Shown here: positions 1-8,034 of the stretch, one piece after another | How the letters are laid out: every line of letters begins with the position of its first letter | Position numbering within the stretch: position 1 is the stretch's first letter | Source: Bacteroidales bacterium | Lineage (GTDB): Bacteria > Bacteroidota > Bacteroidia > Bacteroidales > F082 | Reading direction: 5' to 3' | Length of the DNA: 64,000 bases | NCBI GenBank assembly: GCA_017548125.1 | Contig: JAFYNK010000012.1 | Span: 1 to 64,000, forward strand | Program-made: the position numbers and the translations under genes | The notes under the pieces: model-generated | The model's input: the letters and a program-made list of their open reading frames with translations, nothing else | Database searches by the model: none | Told to the model about the DNA's origin: nothing

Positions 1-33
1 GAAAAAAAAGAAGAAGAAAAAAGAAGTAGTTAA
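1..33 (+). CDS. C-terminal end of an unidentified rightward gene (partial)
   Basis: The first bases read in frame 1 as a Lys/Glu-rich tail (EKKEEEKRSS) ending at TAA, 16 bases before a hairpin terminator. Charged tails of this kind are common on small phage proteins; two proteins near the right end of the window (60421 and 62632) also have charged tails. Only eleven codons including the stop are visible, so nothing can be said about function, and the reading frame itself is inferred from the terminator just downstream. Confidence 0.35.
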   Translation, partial: EKKEEEKRSS

Positions 34-49
34 TTGGGAATAAGAAAAA

Positions 50-78
50 GCCTCTATTATTAGAGGCTTTTATTTTAT
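50..78. terminator. Bidirectional intrinsic terminator
   Basis: Seven-base-pair stem GCCTCTA / TAGAGGC (50-56 and 61-67) with a TTAT loop, a T-rich tract on the right and an A-rich tract on the left. It can end the rightward gene entering the window and the leftward unit 178-1166, which converge here. Confidence 0.8.
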
Positions 79-177
79 AAAAAAAAGAATAATTTTATCT
101 GTGTTGATTATTTAGATTGCTCCTTTTATTCTTTCAAATTTTTTTCATTTGCTTTCTTCTTTTTGTTTACTGCTCAA

Positions 178-708
178 TTAGGTTACGCCGCCTACTCTAA
201 ACGCCACGCCGAACACATAATCATCAGCCTTATATGACGCAGTTATTAAATTAGATTCATTTGGCACAGTGGAAATTTCGGCGACATCCGGATATAAAAT
301 GGCTTTATAGTAATCATATTCCTGTACATAAATCTGTACTCTAACACCGGATTCAATTAGTTCCTTTAACTCGGAGTATGTCATAGCCGTGCCGTTTTCC
401 GTTGTGGATAAACCGCTTTCGGCTAAATTCGTCCAATCACTCTGACTGTAGTGTGGGAATTCTGCCATTGCCGGATCAGATTCTTCCGGGGAAACAGCGT
501 ACAACGTGATGATTCCGCCTGCCGGTTCAGCTTTTGCCCATGCACCATCGATAACCGTTAAAATATCGCCATTGTCATCTGCTGTCACGTCTGGTAATCT
601 ATCTCCACTATTTTCTCTCAGAAGAGAATCCACCATACTCCCCAACACATTCCTATTTGTATTTTCCGGAGTATTGGTAGCATAATCTAAAATTGTTTCC
701 TTATCCAT
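178..708 (-). CDS. Putative virion fibre or head-decoration protein
   Basis: A 176-residue acidic protein of unknown function. The stretch NGDILTVIDGAWAKA near residue 47 resembles short segments I associate with head-fibre and tail-fibre-like proteins of clostridial prophages, followed by a Ser/Thr-rich, beta-prone part; that resemblance is from memory and is the only functional hint. The start has a strong AGGAGG site. It is the last gene of a leftward three-gene unit (957-1166, 726-947, 178-708) that ends at the hairpin at 50-67. No signal peptide or membrane segment is visible. It could equally be an unrelated accessory structural protein. Confidence 0.45.
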   Translation of the reverse strand: MDKETILDYATNTPENTNRNVLGSMVDSLLRENSGDRLPDVTADDNGDILTVIDGAWAKAEPAGGIITLYAVSPEESDPAMAEFPHYSQSDWTNLAESGLSTTENGTAMTYSELKELIESGVRVQIYVQEYDYYKAILYPDVAEISTVPNESNLITASYKADDYVFGVAFRVGGVT

Positions 709-725
709 TCATTTCCTCCTTAGAA

Positions 726-947
726 TTATTTAATAATAGTGTCACTATTCTGTTTTTGTTCCCATAAATTTCCCTCATAATCATCAGAATGTCTTACATA
801 GATTTCTCCACTTATGGTTTCTGCTTCATCTCCAAAATGTGGATTAAAAGAAGCTTCAATTTCATCTAAATCATCAATACTGTCAATTAAAAAATGTTGT
901 ATACAAACATTATAAGAATTTCCTTCTTTTACTTTTAAAAAAGCCAT
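726..947 (-). CDS. Small hypothetical protein
   Basis: A 73-residue acidic protein I do not recognise. A strong site (ATAGGAGGGG) precedes the ATG, and the gene sits 9 bases after the upstream ORF on the same strand, so it is probably co-transcribed with its two neighbours. The sequence is alpha/beta-like with charged surface residues and no cysteines beyond one; no membrane segment is visible. Confidence 0.6.
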   Translation of the reverse strand: MAFLKVKEGNSYNVCIQHFLIDSIDDLDEIEASFNPHFGDEAETISGEIYVRHSDDYEGNLWEQKQNSDTIIK

Positions 948-956
948 TTTCCCCTC

Positions 957-1166
957 CTATTCATCAGAAGTTTCTTCATTATCAAAACCAGATTCTTCTA
1001 TTTCAGAACCAACAAAAATAGTCTGACCAGATTCTATTATATAAATCTCTGTTCCCATAACTAAATCTTCTTCTGGAATATCATATATATCATTTTCACT
1101 ATCAACTATATATTTAGCTTGTCTACAATTACTAACTCCATTAACAGACATTAACTTAACAGCCAT
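957..1166 (-). CDS. Small hypothetical protein, first gene of the leftward unit
   Basis: A 69-residue protein with a very acidic C-terminus. An AAAAGGAGG site lies 9 bases before the ATG. The start region faces the gyrB-like gene, so the gap 1167-1315 is a divergent intergenic region. I find a convincing rightward promoter there but no equally good leftward one; in the leftward sense an imperfect hairpin (arms at 1207-1214 and 1241-1248) followed by a T tract lies between it and any upstream promoter. Function unknown. Confidence 0.6.
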   Translation of the reverse strand: MAVKLMSVNGVSNCRQAKYIVDSENDIYDIPEEDLVMGTEIYIIESGQTIFVGSEIEESGFDNEETSDE

Positions 1167-1254
1167 TATCTATTCCTCCTTTTCTTAAAAAATCTATCAT
1201 AAAAAAGTAGAAAATTACTTCTCCTACTCCATCACTTTCCTTTCTACTAAAAAA

Positions 1255-1283
1255 TTGATTTTTCATTAAAATTATGTTATTAT
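1255..1283 (+). promoter_or_regulatory. SigA-like promoter for the topoisomerase genes
   Basis: TTGATT (1255-1260), 17-base spacer, TATTAT (1278-1283) with an extended -10 TGT just before it. It sits about 33 bases upstream of the ATG at 1316 and its GAACAGGAGGAG site. Confidence 0.65.
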
Positions 1284-1315
1284 ATAATAAAGAATAATAT
1301 GAACAGGAGGAGTAA

Positions 1316-3169
1316 ATGGAATATAATGCTAATAACATAGAAACATTAAGTTTTTTAGAAGCAGTGCGAACCAGAGTTGCGATGTACATGGGCAGTGCAG
1401 ATAATCAAGGTGTACTCCAATGTGTCAGAGAGCTTATTACTAATTCAATAGATGAAGCAACAATGGGATATGGCGATCAAATTATTGTTGAATTAGATAA
1501 AAATAACATGATCACAGTTACAGATAACGCACGTGGCGTTCCTTTTGGCATTCGTGAAGATGGAACAGAAGCTATGGAAGCAATCTATACTCTCCCACAT
1601 ACAGGTGGTAAATTTAATGAAAAAATTTACCAAAATGTTGCGGGTCAGAATGGTATAGGAAGTAAGGGAGTAGCATTATCTTCTTCTTATTTTCAAGCGC
1701 ACTCTTTTCGTAATGGGATGCAAGCTACCTTAACTTTAAAAGATGGAGTAAAAAAAGACTTTACTATTCTTCCATGTGACCCAGATAAACATGGAACTAT
1801 TGTCACTTTCATTCCTTCTCCTGAGGTTTATAATTTAGAACCAATTGAAGTACATTTTGATGATCTTTTAGAAATGTGTAGAAATTGGTCTTACTTAACA
1901 AAAGGAGTTGAGTTTGTCTTAATAAATAAAATAACAAACAAAAAAGTAATTTATAAATCTAATAATGGTTTAATTGACTTTTTAAAAGACAATGTAAAAA
2001 AACCAATTCATAAAACTCCTCTTTATGTAACCCTTGAAGAAAATGGAATTGAATGTGAAATTGCTATGCAGTGGGCGGCGACCCGTAATGAAGAATGGTA
2101 TGTATTTACTAATGGTTTAGGAAATAGCGAAGGCGGAACCTCTTTAACGGGAGTAAAGACTTCTTTAACTAATTTCTTCAAAAAAAAATTTAAAGGCGCT
2201 TTTACTCCAGAAATAGCGAGAAATGGATTACATTATGCTATTAGTTGTAAAGTACCAAATCCTTCTTTTGCTAACCAAACTAAAACAAAAGTAAACAATC
2301 CAGAACTTCGAGGGCTTTGTCAGCGCGCCACCACTCAAATGCTTGAAGATTTTGAAAGGCGGCATAAAGAGGAATTTGAAAAGATTCTTGACTTACTAAC
2401 AAAAGAAATGAAGGCTGAACTTGCCGCGGAAAAAGCAAGAAAACAAGTTCTTGAAGCTACAAAAGACATTGAAAAGAATCAAAAGAAAAAAGTTTTTGCT
2501 TCTGATAAGTTAAAAGATGCAGAATTTTTAGGACAAAACTCAACACTACTTATTGTTGAGGGTGATAGCGCAATGGGAGGTCTTTCTCAAGCAAGAGATT
2601 ATACTAAATACGGCTTACTTGCAATTCGTGGAAAAATTATTAACTGCTTAAGTAATCCTGAAGAAAAAGTCTTTCAAAATGAAGAAATCAAATTGTTATT
2701 AAGTGCTATGAATATAGTACCAGGAAAATATAACAGTCAAAAGCTGCGATATGGAAAGTTGGCAATTTGTACAGATGCAGATTCAGATGGACACCACATA
2801 GGGTTGTTGATTATGGCTGCAATAGCATATCTTGCGCCTGATTTTATTAAAGAAGGACGTTTATGTTGGCTGCGGTCGCCGCTGTATATTGTAGAAAATA
2901 AAGGGAAAGAATCTTATTACTTTACAGATGATGAATTTAATAAAGTAAGAGATAAAATTAAGGGAAATGTTACAAGAGCAAAAGGTTTAGGTGAACTTGA
3001 TTCTGAAACTGCTCATAATTCTATGTTTACTGAAGAATATCAGAGAATTGATGTAATGGAATATGATGAAAATGCTATTGAATTATTGTATGATTTAATG
3101 GGTGAAAAAGTTGAGCCACGCAGAAACTTCATCATGAATAATGTAGATTTTAGTAAAGTTAGTGAATAG
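1316..3169 (+). CDS. gyrB: DNA gyrase/topoisomerase IIA ATPase subunit (GyrB/ParE-like)
   Basis: A 617-residue ATPase and TOPRIM subunit of a type IIA topoisomerase. GHKL ATPase motifs are visible: the N-box RELITNSIDEA (E39, N43, D46), DNARGVPFG near D70 and the glycine-rich lid GQNGIGSKG at 110-118. The TOPRIM metal site has EGDSA near residue 416 and DADSDGHH near 488, as in gyrase and topoisomerase IV. Its length is close to ParE and short GyrB, with no large TOPRIM insertion. It directly precedes and overlaps the region coding the cleavage subunit, so both halves should assemble as an A2B2 enzyme that relieves replication torsion. Whether it acts as gyrase or topoisomerase IV cannot be told from this subunit alone. 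Confidence 0.93.
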   Translation: MEYNANNIETLSFLEAVRTRVAMYMGSADNQGVLQCVRELITNSIDEATMGYGDQIIVELDKNNMITVTDNARGVPFGIREDGTEAMEAIYTLPHTGGKFNEKIYQNVAGQNGIGSKGVALSSSYFQAHSFRNGMQATLTLKDGVKKDFTILPCDPDKHGTIVTFIPSPEVYNLEPIEVHFDDLLEMCRNWSYLTKGVEFVLINKITNKKVIYKSNNGLIDFLKDNVKKPIHKTPLYVTLEENGIECEIAMQWAATRNEEWYVFTNGLGNSEGGTSLTGVKTSLTNFFKKKFKGAFTPEIARNGLHYAISCKVPNPSFANQTKTKVNNPELRGLCQRATTQMLEDFERRHKEEFEKILDLLTKEMKAELAAEKARKQVLEATKDIEKNQKKKVFASDKLKDAEFLGQNSTLLIVEGDSAMGGLSQARDYTKYGLLAIRGKIINCLSNPEEKVFQNEEIKLLLSAMNIVPGKYNSQKLRYGKLAICTDADSDGHHIGLLIMAAIAYLAPDFIKEGRLCWLRSPLYIVENKGKESYYFTDDEFNKVRDKIKGNVTRAKGLGELDSETAHNSMFTEEYQRIDVMEYDENAIELLYDLMGEKVEPRRNFIMNNVDFSKVSE

Positions 3170-3179
3170 GAGAACTAAA

Positions 3180-5534
3180 ATGAGTGATTTTAAATCAATA
3201 ATAAAAGACTCAATGGTACAATATTCAGGTGCTGTCCTTCAGTCACGTGCCTTAATCGATGTTCGTGATGGATTAAAACCATCAGCAAGGCAAATTTTCT
3301 ATTCAATGCTTCAGAGAAAATTAACCAATGATAAAGCATTTAAAAAGACTGCTAATGCTGTTGGTATGGCTATGGCTGATTATTATATTCATGGAGATAG
3401 CTCTTGTGAAGGCATTATAATGCGCGCAGGCCAACATTTTGCCATGCGTTATCCATTAGTTGATGTTAAAGGTAATGCTGGTTCATTAATTGAATCTGGT
3501 AACTGGGCTGCGATGCGTTATACGGAAAGCAGATTATCAAAAATTTCCTCCATTTTATTTAAAGATTTAGATAAAGACACTATTTCTGAATGGAGAGATA
3601 ATTATGATAATACCAAACAATTTCCCGCAGTATTACCAACAAAAGGTTTCTACAATATCTGTAATGGTAGTAGCGGTATTGGAATTGGTATGGCTTCATC
3701 TATTCCTCAGTTCAATTTGAGAGAATTAAATAAGGCTTTAATTCATTTATTAGATAATCCAGATTGCACTTTTGAAGAAATCTACTGTGTGCCAGACTTT
3801 GCAACTGGCGCGATTCTATATAATGAATCAGAAGTTAAAGAGTCAATTAAAAATGGTACTGGTTTTGCTTGTAAATTAAGAAGTGTAGTAGAATTTGATG
3901 AAAAAGACCGCTGCTTCATTGTAAAAGAAATTCCATATGGTGTCTATACTAATACAATTTGTAATCAATTAGAAAGTATTATTGACAGAGAAGATAATCC
4001 TGGTATTGAAAGATTTAATGACTTAACAGGAAAAACTCCTTTAATTAAAATTTATTTAAGTAAAAGAGCTAACCCTGATCGTGTCTTAAAATATTTATAT
4101 AAAGAAACTTCTCTTCAATACTACTATGGAATTAACTTTACAATGCTGGATCATGGCAAATATCCTCGTCTTTTTACTTGGAAAGAAATGCTCCAGGCGC
4201 ATCTCAATCATCAGAGAGAAGTTTATCGGCGTGGTTTTGAGTTTGATTTAAGAAAAATTGAAAATAGACTTCATATTGTAGAAGGCTTACTAATTTGTTT
4301 AGCAAATATTGAAGAGGTTGTTCAGACAATTAAATCATCTCCATCTACTCAGGCGGCTTCTGCGGCACTCCAGGAAAAATTTTTACTTGATGAAATTCAA
4401 GCAAAAGCAGTTCTGGATATGAAATTAAGCCGTTTGGCAAGTCTTGAAGTAAAAAAACTTGAAGATGAAAAAGAAAAACTTCTTATTGAAAAAGAAGCCA
4501 TTACAAAAATTCTATCTGATGAAGAGTTATTTAAAGAAGAACTAAAGAAGGGATACAGAGAAATTTCAGAAAAATTTGGTGATGATAGACGCACACAAAT
4601 TCTTGATTTGACTTCTAATGATGATGAGGAGCCGATCGAAACAAAATCTCTTTTAATTAGCTTCACAAATAAAAACAACCTTCTTGCAGTTGAATCTTCT
4701 TCTTTATATACTCAAAGAAGAGGCGGAGTTGGGTCAAAACTTAAGCTACACAAAGGTGAATTTGTAGTTGATTCTATTACGTGTCAAAACACAGATACAC
4801 TCCTTTTCTTTACACAGAAAGGAAATGTATTTTCTTGCGTAGCAAGCGCGCTGGCAATAGATGAAAAGGTTCCAGTTGAATCAGTCATTTCCATTGAAAG
4901 TTATGACACAATCTGCGCACTAACAGCATCAACTAAAAAACAATCTAAACCTTACATACTTTTTACCACTAAAAAAGGTATGATTAAAAAGACCTTGTTC
5001 TCTGAATACAACATCAAAAAATCTAAAACAGGATTAAAAGCCATTTCATTAGATAATGATGATGAAATTGTATCAGTAAACTTCATTAATAATGAAAACA
5101 TGGGTATTTTAACTGAAAAAGGACAATTCTTACTTTGTTCTACTTCAGACATTCGTGCAATCGGACGTATTGCAAAAGGCGTAAAAGGAATTAAACTAAA
5201 TGAAGGTGATACTGTTATCGCAGCACATACGGTCGCGCCTTCTACAAAAGAACTTATTAGTGTAACAAAACAAGGTCTAACTAAACGAACTTCAATGTCA
5301 GAATTCAATGTTCAAGGAAGAGCAACAAAAGGTGGAAAACTTCAAAAAGTGGAGCAAGATGATTCACTTATTGACTTCTTACCTCTTACAGATGAAACAG
5401 AAATCATAATTGCTGCAACCTCTTCTCAAATTAAATTAAAAATTTCTGACGTACGTTTATTAACAAAGAATACTCTTGGAACAAAATCAATCAAAATCAA
5501 TCCAAAAGATTCTGTGCTTAAAATTTTACTGTAA
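3180..5534 (+). CDS. gyrA: DNA gyrase/topoisomerase IIA cleavage subunit (GyrA/ParC-like)
   Basis: A 784-residue breakage-reunion subunit. The start chosen is ATG 3180 behind AGGAGAACTAAA; a GTG at 3162 overlapping the previous stop is possible but weaker. The winged-helix active site carries the catalytic tyrosine in AAMRYTES (about Y114). Conserved VDVKGNAGS and SLIESGNW segments precede it. A coiled-coil tower lies near residues 350-460. The C-terminal domain contains QRRGGVG near residue 511, a near match to the GyrA-box (QRRGGRG/KG) that distinguishes DNA gyrase from topoisomerase IV, followed by pinwheel-like repeats (KGNVFSC, KKGMIKK, KGVKGIKL). This suggests wrapping and supercoiling ability, although the sixth box position is Val instead of Arg/Lys. 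Confidence 0.92.
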   Translation: MSDFKSIIKDSMVQYSGAVLQSRALIDVRDGLKPSARQIFYSMLQRKLTNDKAFKKTANAVGMAMADYYIHGDSSCEGIIMRAGQHFAMRYPLVDVKGNAGSLIESGNWAAMRYTESRLSKISSILFKDLDKDTISEWRDNYDNTKQFPAVLPTKGFYNICNGSSGIGIGMASSIPQFNLRELNKALIHLLDNPDCTFEEIYCVPDFATGAILYNESEVKESIKNGTGFACKLRSVVEFDEKDRCFIVKEIPYGVYTNTICNQLESIIDREDNPGIERFNDLTGKTPLIKIYLSKRANPDRVLKYLYKETSLQYYYGINFTMLDHGKYPRLFTWKEMLQAHLNHQREVYRRGFEFDLRKIENRLHIVEGLLICLANIEEVVQTIKSSPSTQAASAALQEKFLLDEIQAKAVLDMKLSRLASLEVKKLEDEKEKLLIEKEAITKILSDEELFKEELKKGYREISEKFGDDRRTQILDLTSNDDEEPIETKSLLISFTNKNNLLAVESSSLYTQRRGGVGSKLKLHKGEFVVDSITCQNTDTLLFFTQKGNVFSCVASALAIDEKVPVESVISIESYDTICALTASTKKQSKPYILFTTKKGMIKKTLFSEYNIKKSKTGLKAISLDNDDEIVSVNFINNENMGILTEKGQFLLCSTSDIRAIGRIAKGVKGIKLNEGDTVIAAHTVAPSTKELISVTKQGLTKRTSMSEFNVQGRATKGGKLQKVEQDDSLIDFLPLTDETEIIIAATSSQIKLKISDVRLLTKNTLGTKSIKINPKDSVLKILL

Positions 5535-5552
5535 ATTTTTTCCAGTAAAAAT

Positions 5553-5581
5553 TTGATAAAAATTAAAAAATATAATATAAT
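5553..5581 (+). promoter_or_regulatory. Strong SigA-like promoter with downstream operator-like dyad
   Basis: TTGATA (5553-5558), 17-base spacer, TATAAT (5576-5581). The 15-mer TTCCAGTAAAAATTT (5540-5554) runs into the -35 box and recurs twice near the right end. Just past the expected start lies TGAAAG-AAACG-CTTTCA (5594-5610), a dyad resembling a catabolite-response element, then a small hairpin GCCAT-caa-ATGGC at 5623-5635. Confidence 0.8.
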
Positions 5582-5656
5582 ATATATAGAAAGTGAAAGA
5601 AACGCTTTCAATAAAAATAAGAGCCATCAAATGGCGAGATAAAAGGAGAAAAAATT

Positions 5657-5914
5657 ATGGCAGATGCAATCAAACTAACAGAAAAAAGCAAGGAAGTATT
5701 CGACTATGTAAAGGCTAACGGTGGCCGCGTTTCTATTGATGAATTAGTACAGCACACCGGCAGAACAGCAAGATCCGTAAATGCTAATGTAACCGACCTG
5801 TGCAATGAAAAGAAGGGTCTGTGCATTAGAGAAAAGGTAGAAGTAGACGGCGAAGAAAAGCCTGTTACTTATGTATGTCTGACAGAAGCAGGCAAGGCTT
5901 TTGTGGCTGAATAG
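5657..5914 (+). CDS. Small winged-helix DNA-binding protein
   Basis: An 85-residue protein with the pattern of a winged helix: helix 1 LTEKSKEVFDYVKANGG, a helix-turn-helix around residues 24-45 (SIDELVQHTGRTARSVNANV), then a beta-wing carrying the pair KVEVDGEEKPVTYVCLTEAG. It has its own strong promoter, an AAAAGGAG site and a private terminator at 5931-5955, so it is a monocistronic unit, as are most genes near the right end of the window. Codon use is noticeably less AT-rich than in the replication genes on either side, which suggests high expression. A second winged-helix-like protein is coded at 59783. Likely a transcription or nucleoid-type regulator; target unknown. Confidence 0.65.
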   Translation: MADAIKLTEKSKEVFDYVKANGGRVSIDELVQHTGRTARSVNANVTDLCNEKKGLCIREKVEVDGEEKPVTYVCLTEAGKAFVAE

Positions 5915-5930
5915 TTAAATATCTTCAAAG

Positions 5931-5970
5931 TGGAGCCTACTTTGGATAGGCTCCATCTTTTGTTGTTTTA
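5931..5970 (+). terminator. Intrinsic terminator after the winged-helix gene
   Basis: Nine-base-pair stem TGGAGCCTA / TAGGCTCCA (5931-5939 and 5947-5955) with a 7-base loop, followed by TCTTTTGTTGTTTT. It isolates the 5657-5914 gene from the downstream replication operon. Confidence 0.85.
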
Positions 5971-6043
5971 GCAAAAGTAAGTAAGTACAAACTATCAAAA
6001 CGCAAAAAATTAAATGAAAATGAATTAAAAGGAGAAAAAAATA

Positions 6044-6949
6044 ATGCTAAAACAGGCAGAAAACACAGTCCGTATTGAAGGATTACTTTCTGAAATTGAC
6101 CTCAAGTATGGGTCTTTCACAAAAAATGGCTCTCCCATGAACTCCATTGGTGGAATCATCAAAGTTCATGTGAAGCAGGAAATTAATGGTACACCCACAG
6201 ATTTAGAAGTTCCCGTTCATATGTTTGCTTCTGAATATACAAATGCTGGAGCAAAGAATCCTGCATATCAGAACATTGAAAGAGTTATGAATGAATTTAC
6301 TTCTATCGCTGCAGCGGGCGGCGAAGCCGGAGCAGATGCAATTAGAATCACCAATGGACGCATCACAATGAATGAATATTATGGTAGAGATGGGCGGTTT
6401 GTTTCTTTCCCAAGAATCACGGCATCATTTGTTAATAAGATTCGGACAGATGAAATGAAACCTTGTGCGACATTCTCTGCATCTTTTGTTGTTGCAAATA
6501 AAACTAATGAAACTTCATATGATGGAGTTGAAACAGGTAGATTAAAAGTTACTGGTGTTCTTCCACAGTATGGTGGAAGAGTAGATTTGGTTGATTTCAT
6601 TGTTGCTAATCCAAATGCAATTAATGCAATTAATCAGTATTGGAATGATAATGATACAGTTATTGCTAATGGAAGGTTGAATTTTTCTTCCAAAATTGAA
6701 ACTGTGGTAAAAGAGGTTGATTTTGGAGAAGCCCAAGAAACAACTCGGACTATTTCTGTAAGTGAACTTCTTATCACAGGTGGTTCTCAGGCGGCGCTCG
6801 AAGCTGGAGCAGCATTTGATATTGAAGAAATTCAGGCTGCATTGGTTGAAAGAAAGGCTAGACTGGAGAATCTGAAAGAAAGTGCTGAAAAAGGTAAGAC
6901 CAGAACAGCACCGACTGAACAAAAGGGCAAGTTAGACCTCGGATTTTAA
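6044..6949 (+). CDS. Putative single-stranded DNA-binding (OB-fold-like) protein
   Basis: A 301-residue protein. The N-terminal segment (VRIEGLLSEIDL, then beta-rich blocks to about residue 240) looks like one or two OB-like barrels, and the end KGKLDLGF after a charged linker resembles the partner-binding tails of ssDNA-binding proteins. It lies immediately before a Sak4/RecA-like ATPase, which in phages is a recurring pair with ssDNA-binding or annealing proteins. Its length exceeds ordinary SSB (about 150-180 residues). The ATG at 6044 has an AAAAGGAG site. Function is inferred from shape and neighbourhood; a recombination mediator is an alternative. Confidence 0.5.
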   Translation: MLKQAENTVRIEGLLSEIDLKYGSFTKNGSPMNSIGGIIKVHVKQEINGTPTDLEVPVHMFASEYTNAGAKNPAYQNIERVMNEFTSIAAAGGEAGADAIRITNGRITMNEYYGRDGRFVSFPRITASFVNKIRTDEMKPCATFSASFVVANKTNETSYDGVETGRLKVTGVLPQYGGRVDLVDFIVANPNAINAINQYWNDNDTVIANGRLNFSSKIETVVKEVDFGEAQETTRTISVSELLITGGSQAALEAGAAFDIEEIQAALVERKARLENLKESAEKGKTRTAPTEQKGKLDLGF

Positions 6950-6965
6950 GAAAAGGGGTGATTAA

Positions 6966-7928
6966 ATGGATTTAAAAAACATTCAACCCCAAACTCTAAA
7001 TCGGACATTAAGCGGGCGGACTTTATTATTGGCTGCCCGCCCTAAATTTGGAAAGACTACTTTCTGTGCGGCAAGTCCAAAGACTCTAATTCTTGCGACA
7101 GAAAAAGGATATTCTGCTCAACCTGGAGCATATATCCAGGATATTTCCACTTGGTCAGATTTTAAGTTAGCCTTACGTCAGTTGGCTGATTCTGATGTAA
7201 AAGCTAAATTTGATAATATTGCCGTTGATACTGTTGGATGGGCATGGGATCTGTGTACACAGTTTATTTGCGCCCGTGCAGGAGTACAAACAATTGGTGA
7301 TATTGAGTGGGGACGTGGATACGCAGAGAGAGATACTGAGTTCAAAAATTCTCTTCGTCAGATTACCATGATGGGTTATGGGCTAATTCTTACTTGTCAT
7401 ATGAAAGAAAGAGTAGCTGGTGAAGAAGGAAAAGAACAAATTTATCTTTCTCCTGAACTTGATAAGCGTTGTTTACCTATTGTTAATGCTCTTGTAGATA
7501 TTATTGGGATTGGTTATGAAGAGTGGGACGATAAAAAACAGAGTCATCGTTATTTAATTACTCGTTCAACTCCAACAATTCAAGCAGGTTCCAGATTTAA
7601 ATATCTTGCTCCTAAAATTGATTTTACTTATGAAGCTGTAGCAGAGGCAGTAAAAAATGCTGTTGATGAAGAAGAACGACATGGTGCAATTGTTGTTGAC
7701 TCAGTGGATAAGCAGATTGAAGAAAAGAAATCTTATGATGAATTAATGGATGAAGCAAGAGAATTATGGACAAAATTGATTGGTGAAGATGACCCGAACA
7801 ATAATATGCCAAGAGTTATGAAAAAAATCGAAATGATTTTTGGCAGACCCACAAGATTATCGGAAGTTACAGAAGATCAATCCGATTTGTTGAATTTAGT
7901 GATTTTAGAGATGCAAGATATGCTATAA
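6966..7928 (+). CDS. Sak4/RecA-like phage recombination ATPase (AAA_24 type)
   Basis: A 320-residue P-loop ATPase. The Walker A motif ARPKFGKTTF is at residues 24-33 and the Walker B-like strand FDNIAVDTVGW at about 80-90. The overall pattern (short N-terminus, LILATEKGYS after the P-loop, LILTCHMKE as the sensor strand) matches the phage nucleotide-binding proteins grouped as Sak4, shortened RecA homologues that promote strand annealing or exchange with a partner SSB. The preceding gene is the likely partner. The C-terminal 80 residues are helical and acidic. The gene starts 16 bases after its neighbour with an AAAAGGGGTG site. Confidence 0.75.
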   Translation: MDLKNIQPQTLNRTLSGRTLLLAARPKFGKTTFCAASPKTLILATEKGYSAQPGAYIQDISTWSDFKLALRQLADSDVKAKFDNIAVDTVGWAWDLCTQFICARAGVQTIGDIEWGRGYAERDTEFKNSLRQITMMGYGLILTCHMKERVAGEEGKEQIYLSPELDKRCLPIVNALVDIIGIGYEEWDDKKQSHRYLITRSTPTIQAGSRFKYLAPKIDFTYEAVAEAVKNAVDEEERHGAIVVDSVDKQIEEKKSYDELMDEARELWTKLIGEDDPNNNMPRVMKKIEMIFGRPTRLSEVTEDQSDLLNLVILEMQDML

Positions 7929-7950
7929 AATAGAATCATCTCATTTTGAG

Positions 7951-7990
7951 TTAGGAGAGTAGACATCTACTCTCCTAATTTGCTTTTTTT
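7951..7990 (+). terminator. Intrinsic terminator after the Sak4-like gene
   Basis: Twelve-base-pair perfect stem TTAGGAGAGTAG / CTACTCTCCTAA (7951-7962 and 7967-7978), loop ACAT, then TTTGCTTTTTTT. The T tract overlaps the next promoter, so transcription is re-initiated immediately. Confidence 0.9.
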
Positions 7991-8008
7991 AGAAAAAAAT
8001 GTTATAAT
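7980..8008 (+). promoter_or_regulatory. SigA-like promoter for the helicase-primase-RecJ operon
   Basis: TTGCTT (7980-7985), 17-base spacer, TATAAT (8003-8008) with an extended -10 TGT. It drives 8035-12902, a chain of four overlapping replication genes. Confidence 0.7.
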
Positions 8009-8034
8009 ATAAATAGAGAAAGTGGGGTGATTTG

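Noticed and set aside
1156..1389. Leftward 77-codon frame across the 1.2 kb promoter region
   Set aside because: It overlaps the gyrB-like start, its promoter and the ribosome binding site of the leftward 957-1166 gene; no own ribosome binding site.
3162..3179. GTG start for the GyrA-like gene
   Set aside because: It overlaps the previous gene and lacks a site; ATG 3180 has AGGAG at proper spacing and gives the conserved N-terminus.
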